Assembly: GCA_963575745.1 (NCBI GenBank)
Contig: CAUYUJ010014752.1
Span: 299,012 to 363,011, forward strand
Direction: 5' to 3'
Length of the DNA: 64,000 nucleotides
From: Prorocentrum cordatum
Lineage: Eukaryota > Sar > Dinophyceae > Prorocentrales > Prorocentraceae
In this document: in pieces, positions 1 through 10,524 of the stretch
Position numbering within the stretch: position 1 is the stretch's first letter
How the letters are laid out: each line of letters begins with the position of its first letter
The notes under the pieces: generated by a model
What the model was told of the DNA's origin: nothing
Database searches by the model: none
The model's input: only the letters and a program-made list of their open reading frames with translations
Program-made: the position numbers and the translations under genes

Positions 1-299
1 GATGCGAAGGATGGTGCACGAGTTGTGCGTTATGCTGTTTTTCTGACCCGCTTCGCAGACGAGTGCCTGTTTGGGTCGCGCAGTGCTGGAAGCAGGGCGA
101 CCCCGCTGACCTGCCAGCCGTCGGTCTGCATCAGTTACGATCTCTCTCTCTCTCTCTTGCAGCGAATGAAGAAGGGTATCGAAGGGTGATATGCTCGTTG
201 CTGAGATTTTACAGGTGGTCAGTGACGATGCTCTGTCGTTTCTCGCCGAAAGCTCATTTTCAAAATTTTGAACCGCCCGACGGAGGATGCGGAGCCCGT
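1..299. other. Window edge, no gene recognised
   Basis: I see no recognisable coding domain. A short CT-rich tract lies near 141-160. The stretch leads into the LINE relic that follows and may be part of it, but no reverse-transcriptase motif is visible here. Confidence 0.4.
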
Positions 300-700
300 G
301 CGGGGCCGCCATCATGTCGTTTCACGGGCTAAATATTTCGGGACCAGGAAGGTCAAGGATTTTAGACCAATTTCTACCCTCTTTGATTAACTCATGCTTT
401 ATCCCTTGTCTTGGGACATATGTCGGGGCTGCGCAATCAGCGACTCTCGGAATGCCAGTTTGCGAACCGACGTCAGTTTCAGGTCCGCGACATAGCTTCT
501 TCGACTGCCAGGTTGCTGGCGGAGCGGGCCGGCGAGTTTGTTGAGTCTTCCTGTTTGGGCGTGAGTGATCTACGCAAGGCCTTCGACATGGCGGATCGCA
601 GCGGGTGGACTCTGGGCCGCGCCTTGCGCGACGTTCCGCGCGCGATCGCCGCTGCGAGAATCGGGGAGGTATGGCGTGGCCTGTCTAGCATCTGTTCGCC
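300..700 (+). pseudogene. LINE-type reverse transcriptase fragment (relic)
   Basis: Conceptual translation gives three pieces typical of a non-LTR reverse transcriptase: KDFRPIST at 355-378, the block ECQFANRRQFQVRDI around 445-492, and a motif-A-like GVSDLRKAFDMAD around 557-595. The first piece is in a different frame from the other two, so a frameshift lies near 380-410, and a stop follows KDFRPISTLFD. No catalytic YxDD box follows, so only the fingers and the start of the palm remain. It is a dead fragment of a retrotransposon. It differs in sequence from the LINE at 14.5 kb and probably belongs to another family. Family assignment rests on motif recognition only. Confidence 0.6.
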
Positions 701-1244
701 AGGTTCGGGCCCGACAGCGGGCGCGCCGCGCGCTCGCTCGACGCCGCGCGGGGGGCCCGAGGCGCCGAGAGAGTTTACGTATTATCTTGATGCGTCTGTA
801 GACATGTTCGCTGATGTTCGCCGGCGTCGCCGCTGGGGCCGCCCCGGGGGTGCCGCGGATGTCCGCTGGGAGGTTTTTTGAACGTTCGCGACGACGCCGG
901 ACGGCGAAATATTTTGACAGATGTCGAACGGCTCCCGCTTGCAGCAATTGCCGACAGCTGCTGTTTGCGCGCGACTAGTTTGCGCGTGCTCGCGCAGACG
1001 TTCAAGTCGCGGCGCGCGGTTGCACGGGGGCTGAGCTGCGTTACGCGCGTGAAGGATTGCCATTGGATGGCGACGTCGATGGGCGATCGCGCGGGCGCTG
1101 CTTTGGAGGAGGTGAGGGCGCCTAGGACTGGGGGGGGGGGGCGGAGGGTTTCAGGTGTCCTGGGGCGCGGGCCGCTATGGATCGCAACGCGTCGACAGCC
1201 GCGCAGAGAACGGCTTCGAGAGGCTGGGCAGCATTTTTTGGTAG
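700..1244. other. GC-rich intergenic DNA, nothing recognised
   Basis: Open frames exist on both strands, as expected in GC-rich DNA, but none shows a known domain. There is a run of G residues at 1131-1141. Confidence 0.4.
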
Positions 1245-1465
1245 TCCCCAAACGAGGTGGTGACAACACCTGGCGGTGAGTCTCGGGCGATTTGGCGTCG
1301 CCACCCGGTTTGGGGACTCGTGCGGTTTTCCGAGGATGTCCCGAATATTGGTGGGTCCAGGAGTCGCAAAACCCGGTGGTGACCCCGTGTCCCCAAACCC
1401 AGCAGTGACCTTTTTGGGGATTCCAGGTCGCCACCTGGTATCTCACCACCCGGTTTGGGGGTTTC
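1245..1465. repeat. Clustered inverted CCACCCGGTTTGGGG boxes
   Basis: The motif CCACCCGGTTTGGGG occurs near 1300 and 1447. Inverted versions (CCCCAAAC with GGTGGTGA nearby) occur near 1247 and 1375-1400. The boxes could pair as several hairpins. Confidence 0.5.
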
Positions 1466-2450
1466 CAAATTTTCCAGGCACCGCTCCGCGCTGCGCGCCG
1501 ATCGGTGGAAGTTGGAGAGCGACTGCAGCTGCAGGGCGTGGTGGGGAGCTCGGCCTTCTTCTGCGGGCAGCTGGGCGCGCGCCGAGCGCCGCCAGCAGAT
1601 GCTCGGAGCCACGCGGCGTCGTATCATTCGTTCGGTGCTCCGGGATTCCAGCGGGGAGTCAATCGGGCAATGCAATCGGCGATCGAGCGCTTCAGCGTGG
1701 CAACTTGGAATACATTGACCGCGCAAGAAACCGCCGCAACCGGAAATTTTGGACGTCATTTAAATTATGTTTTTTGTCGGTCGTTTCTGCGTTGCGTTGC
1801 GTTTCGCTTCAGCGTGACAACACGAATTTAAAATTCGTGTTGTTTCAAGCCCGCCGATGGGCAGGGCGCATTGCCCGCGCGCGTCGGCATGCGCCTTGCA
1901 GGGTTTGTGCCGCAGGCCCTCGCCTAGAAAGACATGCGCCACGTACGCGCGATGGTCGAGCTCGCGGGTAATCGGGTCACGGTCGTAAATGTCATCCGCG
2001 GCGCTGGGGGGATCAGTTCTTGGCTTGCAGCGGCTCGGAGTGGAAGGGGCTTCCTGGCGATCGGGAGGGGCGAGGTGGATCGACGCGGCGGGGGATTGGC
2101 GGGCTGGGGGATCAATGAACGGGGCAGACAGCAGCACAGAAAGCAACGCGTACAAGAAGGCAAGTGGGTCCACTGGGCAGTCGAGCAGCGCGGGTTCTCC
2201 CTCCTGATTATAGGCGTAGTATCTGTGCTATCCTATACTTTTTCCTTCATTGCGTGGCCCGCTTACCGGGTTTGCCCGGGGGCCCAAGCCCAGTGGCGCC
2301 GTGTTCCGGGAGAGATTCGGCCCCGAACGACATTCGACAACTGAGATGGGTCGCCGCGCAACCAGAACAGCTCACTCTTTACCAGAACGACCACTTTACA
2401 ATCCGGGCGGGGCTCTTTGCAACAAGAGCGGCCATTTTACAACCAACCTT
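1466..2450. other. Intergenic DNA, nothing recognised
   Basis: No convincing gene is visible. Near 2388-2450 the motif CCATTTTACAACC occurs on this strand. It resembles the reverse complement of the GGTTGTAAAGTGGCC units at 4.8-4.9 kb. Confidence 0.35.
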
Positions 2451-2467
2451 CCGAAGCGCCTCTTTGG

Positions 2468-2870
2468 CATCTGAAGCTTCCGAGCGCCTGGGCGCTCTGA
2501 GGGGGCATCTGAGCGCCTGAGCGCTCTGCCGTGGCATCTGAGCGCCTGAGCGCCTTGCAGAGGCTTCTGAGCGCCTGAACGCTTTGCAGAGGCATCTGCG
2601 CGCCTGAGTGCTCTGCAGAGTCTTCTGAGTGCCTGAGCGCTCTTCAGAGGCACCTGAGCGCCTGGGCGCTCTGCAGAGGCTTCTGAGCGCCTGGGCGCTC
2701 TGCGGAGGCCGCTGAGCGCCTGAGCGCTCTGCGGGGGCTTCTGAGCGCGCGGGCGCTCTGCAGAGGCTTGTGCGCTTATGGGCGCCTTGGCGCCTTACAG
2801 AGGCCTCTGAAAAGCCCCGGCGCTCTGCAGAGGCTTTCGAGCGCTTGGGCGCTCCGAGGCCCTTGCCGAG
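2468..2870. repeat. 29-bp minisatellite (GAGCGCCTGAGCGCTCTGCA)
   Basis: About 12 degenerate tandem copies of a 29-bp unit whose core reads GAGCGCCTGAGCGCTCTGCA followed by GAGGCTTCT. The unit contains the palindromic piece GAGCGCTC. The period is not a multiple of three, so the open frames across it on both strands are by-products of composition. Confidence 0.85.
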
Positions 2871-2899
2871 CGAAAGCGCCGACTGCTTGCGAGGCCAGA

Positions 2900-4040
2900 G
2901 AAAACGACGTGGAATCCGAATGTATTGGCCAGAATGTACGCAGCGTTTTCTTTTCCACTTTCTGCCCTCGCGGGCGCGCATGGTCCCGCAATCGCGCAAA
3001 CGTGCGGTTTTTACGATTGCCAGGCGATGGGGGCGCGAGGACAAACGTGGCCTGCGATGCAAAGCGCGCATTTTGAAATCCACATGCGTTGGCTGGAGTT
3101 TTGCAAGCGATGTCTTGGCCACATGTCTGCCTCTTGGGTACGCGTGCTTCCGCGAATTCGAAAACATGCGGCTTGCTATTGCTAGGCGACGAAGCGCGAG
3201 CACGAAAGTTGTCTGCGGGGCCAAAAACAACAAGGTGGCATCCACGCGTAGTGGCTCGAATGTTACCGTCGACTTCTTGGCCGCACTTCCGCATTCCTGG
3301 GCGCGCATGCTCGCGGCCGCGAACGCCTGCGGTTTTCGCGGTTGTCATACGACGAGGCGCGAGGACAATAATGGTCTATGATTCCCCAAACGCAGTTTGA
3401 AATTCACATGGTTTGGCTAGAATAGTACCATCGATGTCGTTTCCACCTTTTCCGCCCTCCTGGGTACGCATGCGACAGCGAATGCGAAACCCTGCGGTTT
3501 TGTTATTGTCCAACGATAAGGCGCGAGGACTAAAGTTGTGTGTGAGCCCAAACACACAACTGGAAGTCCACATGTACCAGCTCGGATTTTACTATCGATT
3601 TCTCGGCCACATTTCTGCCATCCTGGGCACGCATGCCGTCGAAATTATGAAAACATATGTTTTTATTTCCCAGTGGCAGACGATGAGGCACGAGGGCAAG
3701 CATGGTATATGATACAAAACGACTCAGTTTGAAACCCGCGTGTATTGGCCAGCAATTCACCAATCTATTCTCGGCCACATCCCCGCTTTCCTGGGCACGC
3801 TTGCTCCCGCACGTGCGAACACATTCGGTTGCATCGTGGCCAGACGATGAGGCGCGAGGGCAAATGATGCCCATGATGCCAACGAGTTTTTCGCCACATT
3901 CCCAACGAGTTCTTGGCCACATTTCCGCTCTCCGGCGGGCGCGCGTGCTCCTTTGCGTCTTTCGCGGCGAACGCCTACTGTTCTTTATTGCCAGGAGAGG
4001 CAGGATTTGCAGGAAGAGGTTGCGGCTTTCCAAAAACATG
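2900..4040. repeat. ~164-bp tandem satellite, about 7 copies
   Basis: A landmark reading CTGGGCGCGCATGC or close variants recurs at about 3133, 3297, 3460, 3622 and 3791, so the period is about 162-169 bp. Each unit also carries TTGGCCACAT, TGCGGTTTT, GGCGCGAGGACAAA and GAAATCCACATG in the same order. Copies diverge substantially. No open frame persists through the units, so I treat this as a non-coding satellite of near-nucleosomal length. Confidence 0.8.
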
Positions 4041-4760
4041 TGGATTTAGGGCATGGGTGTAAGAAATGAAACCGCCCAGGCCTGCCACCAGCCTGTCGCA
4101 GGAGGATTTTTATTGGATTTCACCTGTTTTCCAATAGCTCCTTTTGGATACAGCAAAGATAGCAATAGGACGCCAATCGGGGTACAACATGAGTCAACGA
4201 GGACAGGTTTGTGTTGAGTTGCACTCGGGTCCTGGTGGAATCCCAGTAGCATGCCCGTATGGATCGACAGGGAAGGATTCCGATTGGACTCCAACTCGCT
4301 ATCTTTCGTATTCGCCAATCTGGTTCTTATGGGATTCCAAGAAAAACGGTTCCTACTGACTTCGAATAAGAACCCATACGAATACCCACCGGGTTTCCAT
4401 ATAGTACCCCCAACGCGTTTCCCGCAGCATTCCAATAGGAAGGTTCCTTGATTGTAATCCACTGGGGCTTCCACTCGGTTTCCATTAGTAACGGCCCCAA
4501 CGGGTTTCAATAGGAAACATCCAAGAGGACACCCACTAGGCCCCATATCGAGGAATCGTGTTGGATACCAATGGGATTCATGTGGTGCCATCAGGATCCC
4601 GGTGGGAAGGGTGCCAATAGGATTCCCATAGGATTCTGGTTGGATGCCGTTTAAAATCCGCCACTTCACAGATTCTCGTTCCAGACGGGTCACTCTACAA
4701 CCAACACGCTTCAGAGAGCGAGGTGCTTTTCTTCCTACGTGGACCCACGGAACTTTCGAC
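4041..4760. repeat. Degenerate GGATTCC / TCCAATAGGA repeat tract
   Basis: Less GC-rich than its surroundings. It is built from scattered short motifs such as TCCAATAGGA, GGGATTCC and their complements on both strands. I see no clean period and no gene. Confidence 0.45.
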
Positions 4761-4794
4761 AATTAAAGAACATGTGCCGCATATGTGTGTTTAC

Positions 4795-4912
4795 ATTCCT
4801 GGTTGTAAAGTTGCTGTCCTGGTTGTGAAGTACCCTTAGGGGAAAACCGGTGCTGGTTGTAAAGTGCCCCGTATGGTTGTAAAGTGGCCGTTCGGGTTGC
4901 AATGTGACCTAC
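4795..4912. repeat. Short tandem TGGTTGTAAAGTGGCC units
   Basis: Five to six degenerate units of roughly 20 bp with the core GGTTGTAAAGT. A similar motif on the other strand occurs near 2388-2450 and 4688. Confidence 0.6.
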
Positions 4913-4929
4913 GCGCGGAGAGGCTGCGT

Positions 4930-4934
4930 CTGTG

Positions 4935-4966
<32 letters not shown>
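4930..4966. repeat. (TGTC)n microsatellite
   Basis: About nine uninterrupted TGTC/CTGT repeats. Confidence 0.9.
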
Positions 4967-5104
4967 ATCGGTTCTTACCCGGCACCTCCTGCACGTTCCG
5001 ATTCCGAGCTGATTCATTTTGCCCGCTTGCAGTATGGTCAAGGCGTTGCTGGCATGCAGCTGGGTCTACAGTGGTTCCGATGTGGGCGCTAACGCTGTTG
5101 AATG

Positions 5105-5290
5105 GGCCTTTGGCGGTGGGAGGCGGAAGGGGGGAGGAGGAGCGTGATAGGGGGAGCGGGACGGGATCAGCGGGATGTGGAGAGAGTTGGGTGGGATTGT
5201 CATGGGGATGGTGGGGGTTGACGGGGGGTGGATGGGGAGATGATAAGGGGAGAGGAGGGTGTGTGAGGGGAAGACTGGGGGAGGGTGGGA
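5105..5290. repeat. Purine-rich GGGGA tract
   Basis: Nearly all-purine G-rich sequence about 180 bp upstream of the Mpv17-family gene. No motif I can assign to transcription is present. Dinoflagellate promoters usually lack a TATA box. Confidence 0.5.
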
Positions 5291-5470
5291 AGGATATCGC
5301 GAGCGATATCTGAAGCTGCTGCTGCGTGCTTGATCCTGGCATATTTCCCCTGTATCGTGAACTTTCGTTCGGAACGTGTGCGACATGGCAGCGGCAGAGA
5401 TAAGCATCCTTCCTCTCCTCCACGTCCCCTTTTCCTTATTATCGAATTTCCTGTTCGGCTTCCCTACCGC

Positions 5471-5491
5471 CTGTAGCCATGTTGGCCCAAA
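5471..5491 (+). other. Degenerate spliced-leader (DinoSL) relic
   Basis: The 21 bases match the dinoflagellate spliced leader (3' part CCATTTTGGCTCAAG) at 17 positions, including GTAGCCAT and TTGGC. A relic fused to a coding sequence is the known signature of an mRNA that was trans-spliced, reverse-transcribed and reinserted. The T-to-G change inside CCATTTTGG created the ATG now used as the first start of the downstream frame. Confidence 0.7.
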
Positions 5492-6144
5492 CCGCTTCGC
5501 CTGCATATGGCTTGCTGTTCAGCTTTAGCAGACTCCTGCATCACAGCACGACGGTCGCCATGAATTCCAGTCGCTGGGCCTGCCGTCGACTCATTTCGAT
5601 GTACGACGGGTTGATTCGGACACGACCAGTTCTCACCAAGTGCTGCACAGGAGGCGCACTGGCCTTCATTGGAGATTTCAGTGCGCAGCAGATCGAGCGC
5701 TGGGGATCATCCGATCGGGCTGGGCATGTGGGCTTTGACAGTCGTCGCAGCGTGGCCTTCACATCCCTTTCGTTTTGGTGGACTGGGCTCGTCAATCACC
5801 ACTGGTACGCTTTGCTGGAAAAGTGGCTGCCGCAGATCTCGGGGGGCTGGCGCGCAGTTTTGCCTAAAGTGGTTGCGAGTCAAGTGGTTTTGAATCCTTG
5901 TCTTTATGTGCCTACGTTTTATATTTGGACTGGAATCATTATGGGTCGCAGCCCGACAGAAACAATAGAGAAAGCACGACGCGAATACTGGGAATCCTTG
6001 ACAGCATGCTGGGCAGTGCTGGGAACTGGGAACATCATCATGTTCTCAGTCATTCCAGTGCAGTACCAGGCAACATTCATGGCAGTGGTTGTGCTTATCT
6101 TCAACACGGCGTTGTCATTGATTGCAAACGCGAAACATTTGTGA
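5479..6144 (+). CDS. Mpv17/PMP22-family membrane protein
   Basis: An intronless 221-residue frame. The family comprises small four-helix proteins of peroxisomal or mitochondrial inner membranes, thought to form channels or affect metabolite and nucleotide supply. Family landmarks visible: an N-terminal RPVLTKCCTGGALAFIGDFSAQQ (P..T...T.G....GD...Q), HHWYALLEKWLP (H.WY..L), VLPKVVASQVVLNPCLYVP with the usual DQ changed to SQ, GRSPTETIEKAR, and a C-terminal VIPVQYQATFMAVVVLIFNTALSLIAN in place of the common WP..Q..NF block. The length is typical for the family. The first ATG lies within the spliced-leader relic. A second ATG at 5560 (MNSSRWACRR) has good context and may be the true start, which would give 194 residues. 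The absence of introns plus the relic point to retroposition. Whether it is expressed cannot be judged. Confidence 0.8.
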   Translation: MLAQTASPAYGLLFSFSRLLHHSTTVAMNSSRWACRRLISMYDGLIRTRPVLTKCCTGGALAFIGDFSAQQIERWGSSDRAGHVGFDSRRSVAFTSLSFWWTGLVNHHWYALLEKWLPQISGGWRAVLPKVVASQVVLNPCLYVPTFYIWTGIIMGRSPTETIEKARREYWESLTACWAVLGTGNIIMFSVIPVQYQATFMAVVVLIFNTALSLIANAKHL

Positions 6145-6640
6145 CTGACATGCCGTATCCCTATCCATGTTCATACAGCACAGTACCATCATCTTCATGT
6201 CTGCAGCTTCGTCTTTCATGTCCATCCATCTTAATCCCGCTCTCGATCTCTATATTTATCTCCATCTACCTTTGCATCTTCAGCACCGTCATCTTCATCA
6301 TACTAATTACCTATAGGACCACCCTTCTGAACAACAGAATTGTAGTGCTAATTTTCTTTGGAGCCGGGGGGGGGGGGGCGGGGGATGGATGCAGGTTTGG
6401 GCTTGCGATTGGCGTCGGATCGGATTCGCGACATAGCCATTTAACGATCTGGATCGCTTTCTATCCGTCTCCCCATCGATCGTCTCAAGATTCAGCCATC
6501 GATCGCATTATCAAATCAAAACATCTTCATCACTGTCTGTCGGTCTCACGATCTTTCCATCAATCGATTTCACTATCACTACATGTGTACATATCGCTCA
6601 TTCTCTATCTACCGGCCTCACTACCTGTCTATCAATAGAC
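6145..6640. other. Low-complexity TATC/CATC-rich DNA
   Basis: No gene. Contains scattered CTATCTACC/CCATCGATC motifs and a G run at 6366-6379. No poly-A remnant is obvious after the Mpv17-family stop codon. Confidence 0.4.
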
Positions 6641-6642
6641 GG

Positions 6643-6792
6643 GACAACCACGGGACAACCGCGGGACAACCACCGCGGGACAACCACGGGACAACCACGA
6701 GACAACCACGGGACAGCCACGGCACAACCACGGGACAGGCACGGGACAACCGCGGGACATCCATTAACAATAAAACCACCGGACAACCATTC
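6643..6792. repeat. GGGACAACCAC tandem array 1
   Basis: About 12 copies of an 11-12-bp unit GGGACAACCAC. Related arrays in the same orientation occur at 7.47 and 8.09 kb. Confidence 0.85.
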
Positions 6793-7467
6793 ATTGCATA
6801 TTGAATTCGTAGGCCACCATTCGGGACATAACGATGCTTGCATATATATATATACACATATATTTGTTTGGGGGAGCGTCTTTTCTGATTTGCAAAGGGC
6901 GCACATGTCAACTCACGGGTGGACACACATCGCAACACCATGATGGTTTTCATCTACCTATTTATGTGTCTTCCGACCTCTCCATATATTTTCTTCTTGG
7001 TACGACACATAGCTTATACATGCCCGTGTTCCCCAACATCTGCAAAACCATATACACAGGTGTATACACATATGTATATCGACCACGGCCTCTCCATATA
7101 CATGTGTGTATATACATGTATCTACGTATCCGTATATTTGTATTTTTCTCTGTCTACCGTTTTTTATTTACCATCTACCTATCGGCTTTACTATCTCTCG
7201 GTCCAAGTATTTCTCGGCAATCATCGGGACAATTGGCCTATCTGCCCATTTACCGATCTACCCGTCTACCAACATAGCTGTCCATCTATTTATCCATCCA
7301 CTTTACTGTCTCCCCACACTTTTCATACATCAACCGTTCTATCTGTCTCACGATATATGTTGGATTTGACCCGCAGGGCGCATTTTGTTTTAATGAGTTT
7401 GGCCAGAAGGGCACATTTGCTTGAATGTGTGCCCCGCAGGGCGCTTTTTTTTGGTAGTATGGCCTCA
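6793..7467. other. AT-rich TATATA/CATCTACC region
   Basis: AT-rich with TATATACACATA stretches and pyrimidine-rich TCTACC motifs. No coding signal. Two GCAGGGCGC boxes occur near 7373 and 7436. Confidence 0.4.
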
Positions 7468-7700
7468 CCGGGACAACCATCGGGACAACCATCGGGCGAA
7501 CTATCGGAACAACCATCGGGACATTTATCAGGACAACCATCGGGACATCCATCGGGACATCCATGGGGACAACCATCGGGACAACCAACGGGACAGCGAT
7601 CGGGACAACCATCTGGACAACCATTGGGACAACCATCGGCACAGCCATCGGGACAGCCATCGGGGCAACCATCGGGACAATCATCGGGACAACTGACGGG
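7468..7700. repeat. CGGGACAACCAT tandem array 2
   Basis: About 19 copies of a 12-bp unit. Because 12 is divisible by three, the + strand reads as a repetitive Gly-Gln-Pro-Ser peptide and the - strand as Val-Pro-Met or Cys-Pro-Asp-Gly peptides. I regard these as by-products. Confidence 0.85.
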
Positions 7701-8090
7701 GCGCGGCCCAACGCCCAGGCCAGGGCGCCTCATTTTAGCTTGATGGAGCCTCTAGCAGGACAGGAACTCGCGCAGCTACGCCTGGCCTCGCCCGCACGCA
7801 CTTCACGCACGACACGAATCGAAACCGAAATCGATTGGCGACTGCGTTTCGCTTCGATCTTACTTCCCAACCTACGATGTAAACGATGTGAGTATCAATA
7901 TTTCTTTAGGTGTCATCACCTCTTGGCTTTATCATCCATCGATCTCGCGATCGATTTATTCGTCTGTCTCGCTATCCCCCGATCGGTCTCACTATGTATA
8001 TTTCGATACATTTATATGCATATAAAACATACTTCTACGTCTGTATAGCTATCTGTCTCTCTATCTAGATACGTGGCAACCATGGGAGAA
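7700..8090. other. Intergenic DNA with a GC-rich ~90-bp motif
   Basis: The segment at about 7765-7855 (GCGCAGCTACGCCTGGCCTC, later CGACACGAATCGAAACCGA, then GCGACTGCGTTTCGC) has a diverged second copy at about 8385-8475. The remainder is TATC-rich. No gene is visible. Confidence 0.4.
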
Positions 8091-8091
8091 C

Positions 8092-8340
8092 CACGAGACA
8101 GCCACGGGACAACCACGAGACAACCACGGGACAACCACGGGACATCCATGCGACCACCACGGGACAGCCATCATCGGGACAACCACGGACCGCCGGACAA
8201 CCACAGGACAAACACTGGACAACCACAGGACAACCACAGGACAGTCACGGGACAACCTCGGGGCAACCGCGGGACAACCCTGGCCACGCCACGGGACAAG
8301 CACGGGACAACCAGGACCACCGCGGGACAACCCCAGGCAT
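8092..8340. repeat. GGGACAACCAC tandem array 3
   Basis: About 20 degenerate copies of the same 11-12-bp unit as arrays 1 and 2, in the same orientation. Confidence 0.8.
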
Positions 8341-9094
8341 GCCCCGGAAGCCAGATGCAGATTTTTGGCGCGTTTTGGGCCCAGCCAGTGCAGCGTCTCG
8401 CGCTGCTTCGCCTCTCCCTCGCGCGCGGCACGATCCGAATCCGGAACCGATTTCTTGGTTGGGCGACTCCGTTTCAAATCAGTCACACCCCCAGTTCCCA
8501 ATCCACGTTCGCATTGGGTGAAGCTTGGCGATCTCAGTGGCGCAGCGGGTGCCAGGGGAACAGCGTAGCGTGAGTGAGGCTCTGCGCGCACCCTTCTTTG
8601 TCTGATTTGTATTTCTTTATTTTCAGACGCCTTGCCCCAGACGCTTCCCTTGCAAAGCAATGAATCATCGCTTGCTTCAGCAGGGGGGGACCTCGAGGCC
8701 TGGACGGGCGATCGGCTCATTTGTCTGATATTCCTGGTTCTTGCTGACACCGCGCTCGCCCGATGCGCTTGCATGCATGCGCGCAGAAGTGGGGAAGGAG
8801 TGCTGTTTTTTTCGCGCGCGAAGGTGCTGGCAAACGACGAAGCATCAAACTGTTGCGATGGCACCTGTCCATGAACGGGAGAAGGGAAGGGAGCAGGGAT
8901 GAGGGGGGGATTGAAGAGGCGGAAGGGGGGAGGAGGGGGGATCAACGGGGAGAAGGTCCAGAGGAAGGAGAGGGCGAATGAGGATGGCCATCGGATGCCA
9001 CGCACGTGGAGGTCGATGAAAAGTCACAGGGGGAAAGGGAGAGAGAGAGAGAGAGAGAGAGAGACAACGAACGCACGGATAACGCCGTCTGGGC
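8341..9094. other. Intergenic DNA, nothing recognised
   Basis: Contains the second copy of the GC-rich motif (about 8385-8475), a purine-rich stretch at 8876-8990 and a (GA)n run at 9044-9063. No gene is recognised. Confidence 0.4.
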
Positions 9095-9625
9095 GTTTTT
9101 GGTGCTCTTTTGGGCCGTCCTGGGGCCCTCCTGGGCCGTCCTGGGGCCTTCTTGGGCCGTCTTGGGCAGCTGGGTCCCTCCAGAGGTTTCCTGAAACCAT
9201 GTAGGGCCCTCTTGTGGGCCTCCAGTGGCCTTCTTGGGGGTCTCCCATGGGTTTCGTGTGTTTCTTTTGGGAGCCTTCTGGGGGCATTTTGGGCTTCTTG
9301 TGGGCAGTCTTGGGGCGATATCGGGGGCCCATCGGGCCGTCTTGGACGCTGCGAAGACCCCCGAAACATACGCTGAAGATACACATTTCCCCAAATGGAA
9401 TCGGACGATTTTTACTTCTTCGGGGCTCTCTTAACGGCCTCTTGGGGCGTTTGGGGGGCCTCGTGGGCCGTCTTCGGACCATCGAGGTTCTTCTTGGAGC
9501 GCTCTTGTGCTGTCTTGGGTCTCTCTTGCGCCTCTCCGATGACCCCTCTGATCGCTTTGAATCTGCTCGCAACCCGGCAAGGCGCTCTGGGAGGTCCGGA
9601 AGGGCCAGCGGACCTTTTCCAAGGG
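9095..9625. repeat. CTCTTGG/GTCTTGG satellite, block 1
   Basis: First block of the dominant repeat family of the window: short degenerate units of the form GGGCCGTCTTGGGGGCCTCTT. Frames across it give Gly/Pro/Trp-rich or Arg/Pro-rich peptides with no domain. Confidence 0.75.
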
Positions 9626-9689
9626 CGTCCCGGGGCATCCTCAGGGGGGGGATCTGGTTCAGGGGTGGGGGTTTGGGGGGGTCCTGGTA

Positions 9690-9960
9690 ATAAAAATATA
9701 TGCATAGGAATATGTGTATGCATGTATATATATACACACATGGCGCATGTGTATCTATATATACACATATTCACAAGACGCATGTATTATACGCATATAT
9801 GCGTCTACGCATATACACAAGACGCATATACGGAATATGCGTATATATCTTATGCATATCTATATATATATATATACATAAGCTATGTACGCATATTATA
9901 TATAATACACAATTATATATACATGTGTTTCCATATATATATATATACACAATACCATAC
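9690..9960. repeat. AT-rich island with TATACGCATATATGCG motifs
   Basis: About 270 bp of (TA)n, TATACACA and palindromic ACGCATATATGCGT-type sequence inside otherwise GC-rich DNA. No function can be assigned. Confidence 0.7.
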
Positions 9961-10508
9961 TGGCTCGCTACGCTTTGCCGCTACAATGTTGGTCGCATGG
10001 CGTATGCGCGGTGCAATGGGAGAATGGGGCGGCGCGGTCCCAGAGCTTTTAGAGGTTGCGGTGGCTACGGGTCTGGAATGTCCCACGAAGGCTCTAGGGC
10101 GCACGAGGTTCGTATTGTTCATGAGGGTCACATGGTCACACGTGTTATGGAGTTTGAATTGCATACAGGGCTGATCGGTTTCAACGGGAACGAAGAGCTC
10201 CCTGGGGTTCATGTTTCATGGGGCTGGGGCTGGAGCTGGGATCGCGCTGGATCTGTGGCTTGAGCTGGTGCTGGAACTGGAGCTGGAACTGGGAAGCTCC
10301 TGCAAGCGCTGCTAAAGCTCCCCGTCCTCCTCCTCCTCCTGTTCTGCCTCCTCATCCTCCTCCTCCTCCTCCTCCTTTGCTTTCTCCTGACGGAGAGCAC
10401 GAACGCTGGACGGTTGGATCGGGGCACAGCAACTCTATCATGGGAGAGGAGTTCTGACAACACGGAATGAGCGATTACCTCAGCAAAGCTCTCCAATAGC
10501 AGCACAGT
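9961..10508. other. Intergenic DNA with a short (TCC)n tract
   Basis: (TCC)n lies around 10323-10378, and GGAGCTGGAACT repeats lie around 10220-10310. No gene is recognised. Confidence 0.4.
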
Positions 10509-10524
10509 TCACCCATGAGACTTG

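Noticed and set aside
2379-3381. Frames of 190-309 codons on both strands
   Set aside because: They cross the 29-bp minisatellite and the 164-bp satellite; the repeat periods shift frame and no domain is visible.
6643-8340. CRISPR-like spaced repeats
   Set aside because: The units are 11-12 bp, directly adjacent and degenerate, with no unique spacers and no cas genes; the DNA is eukaryotic.
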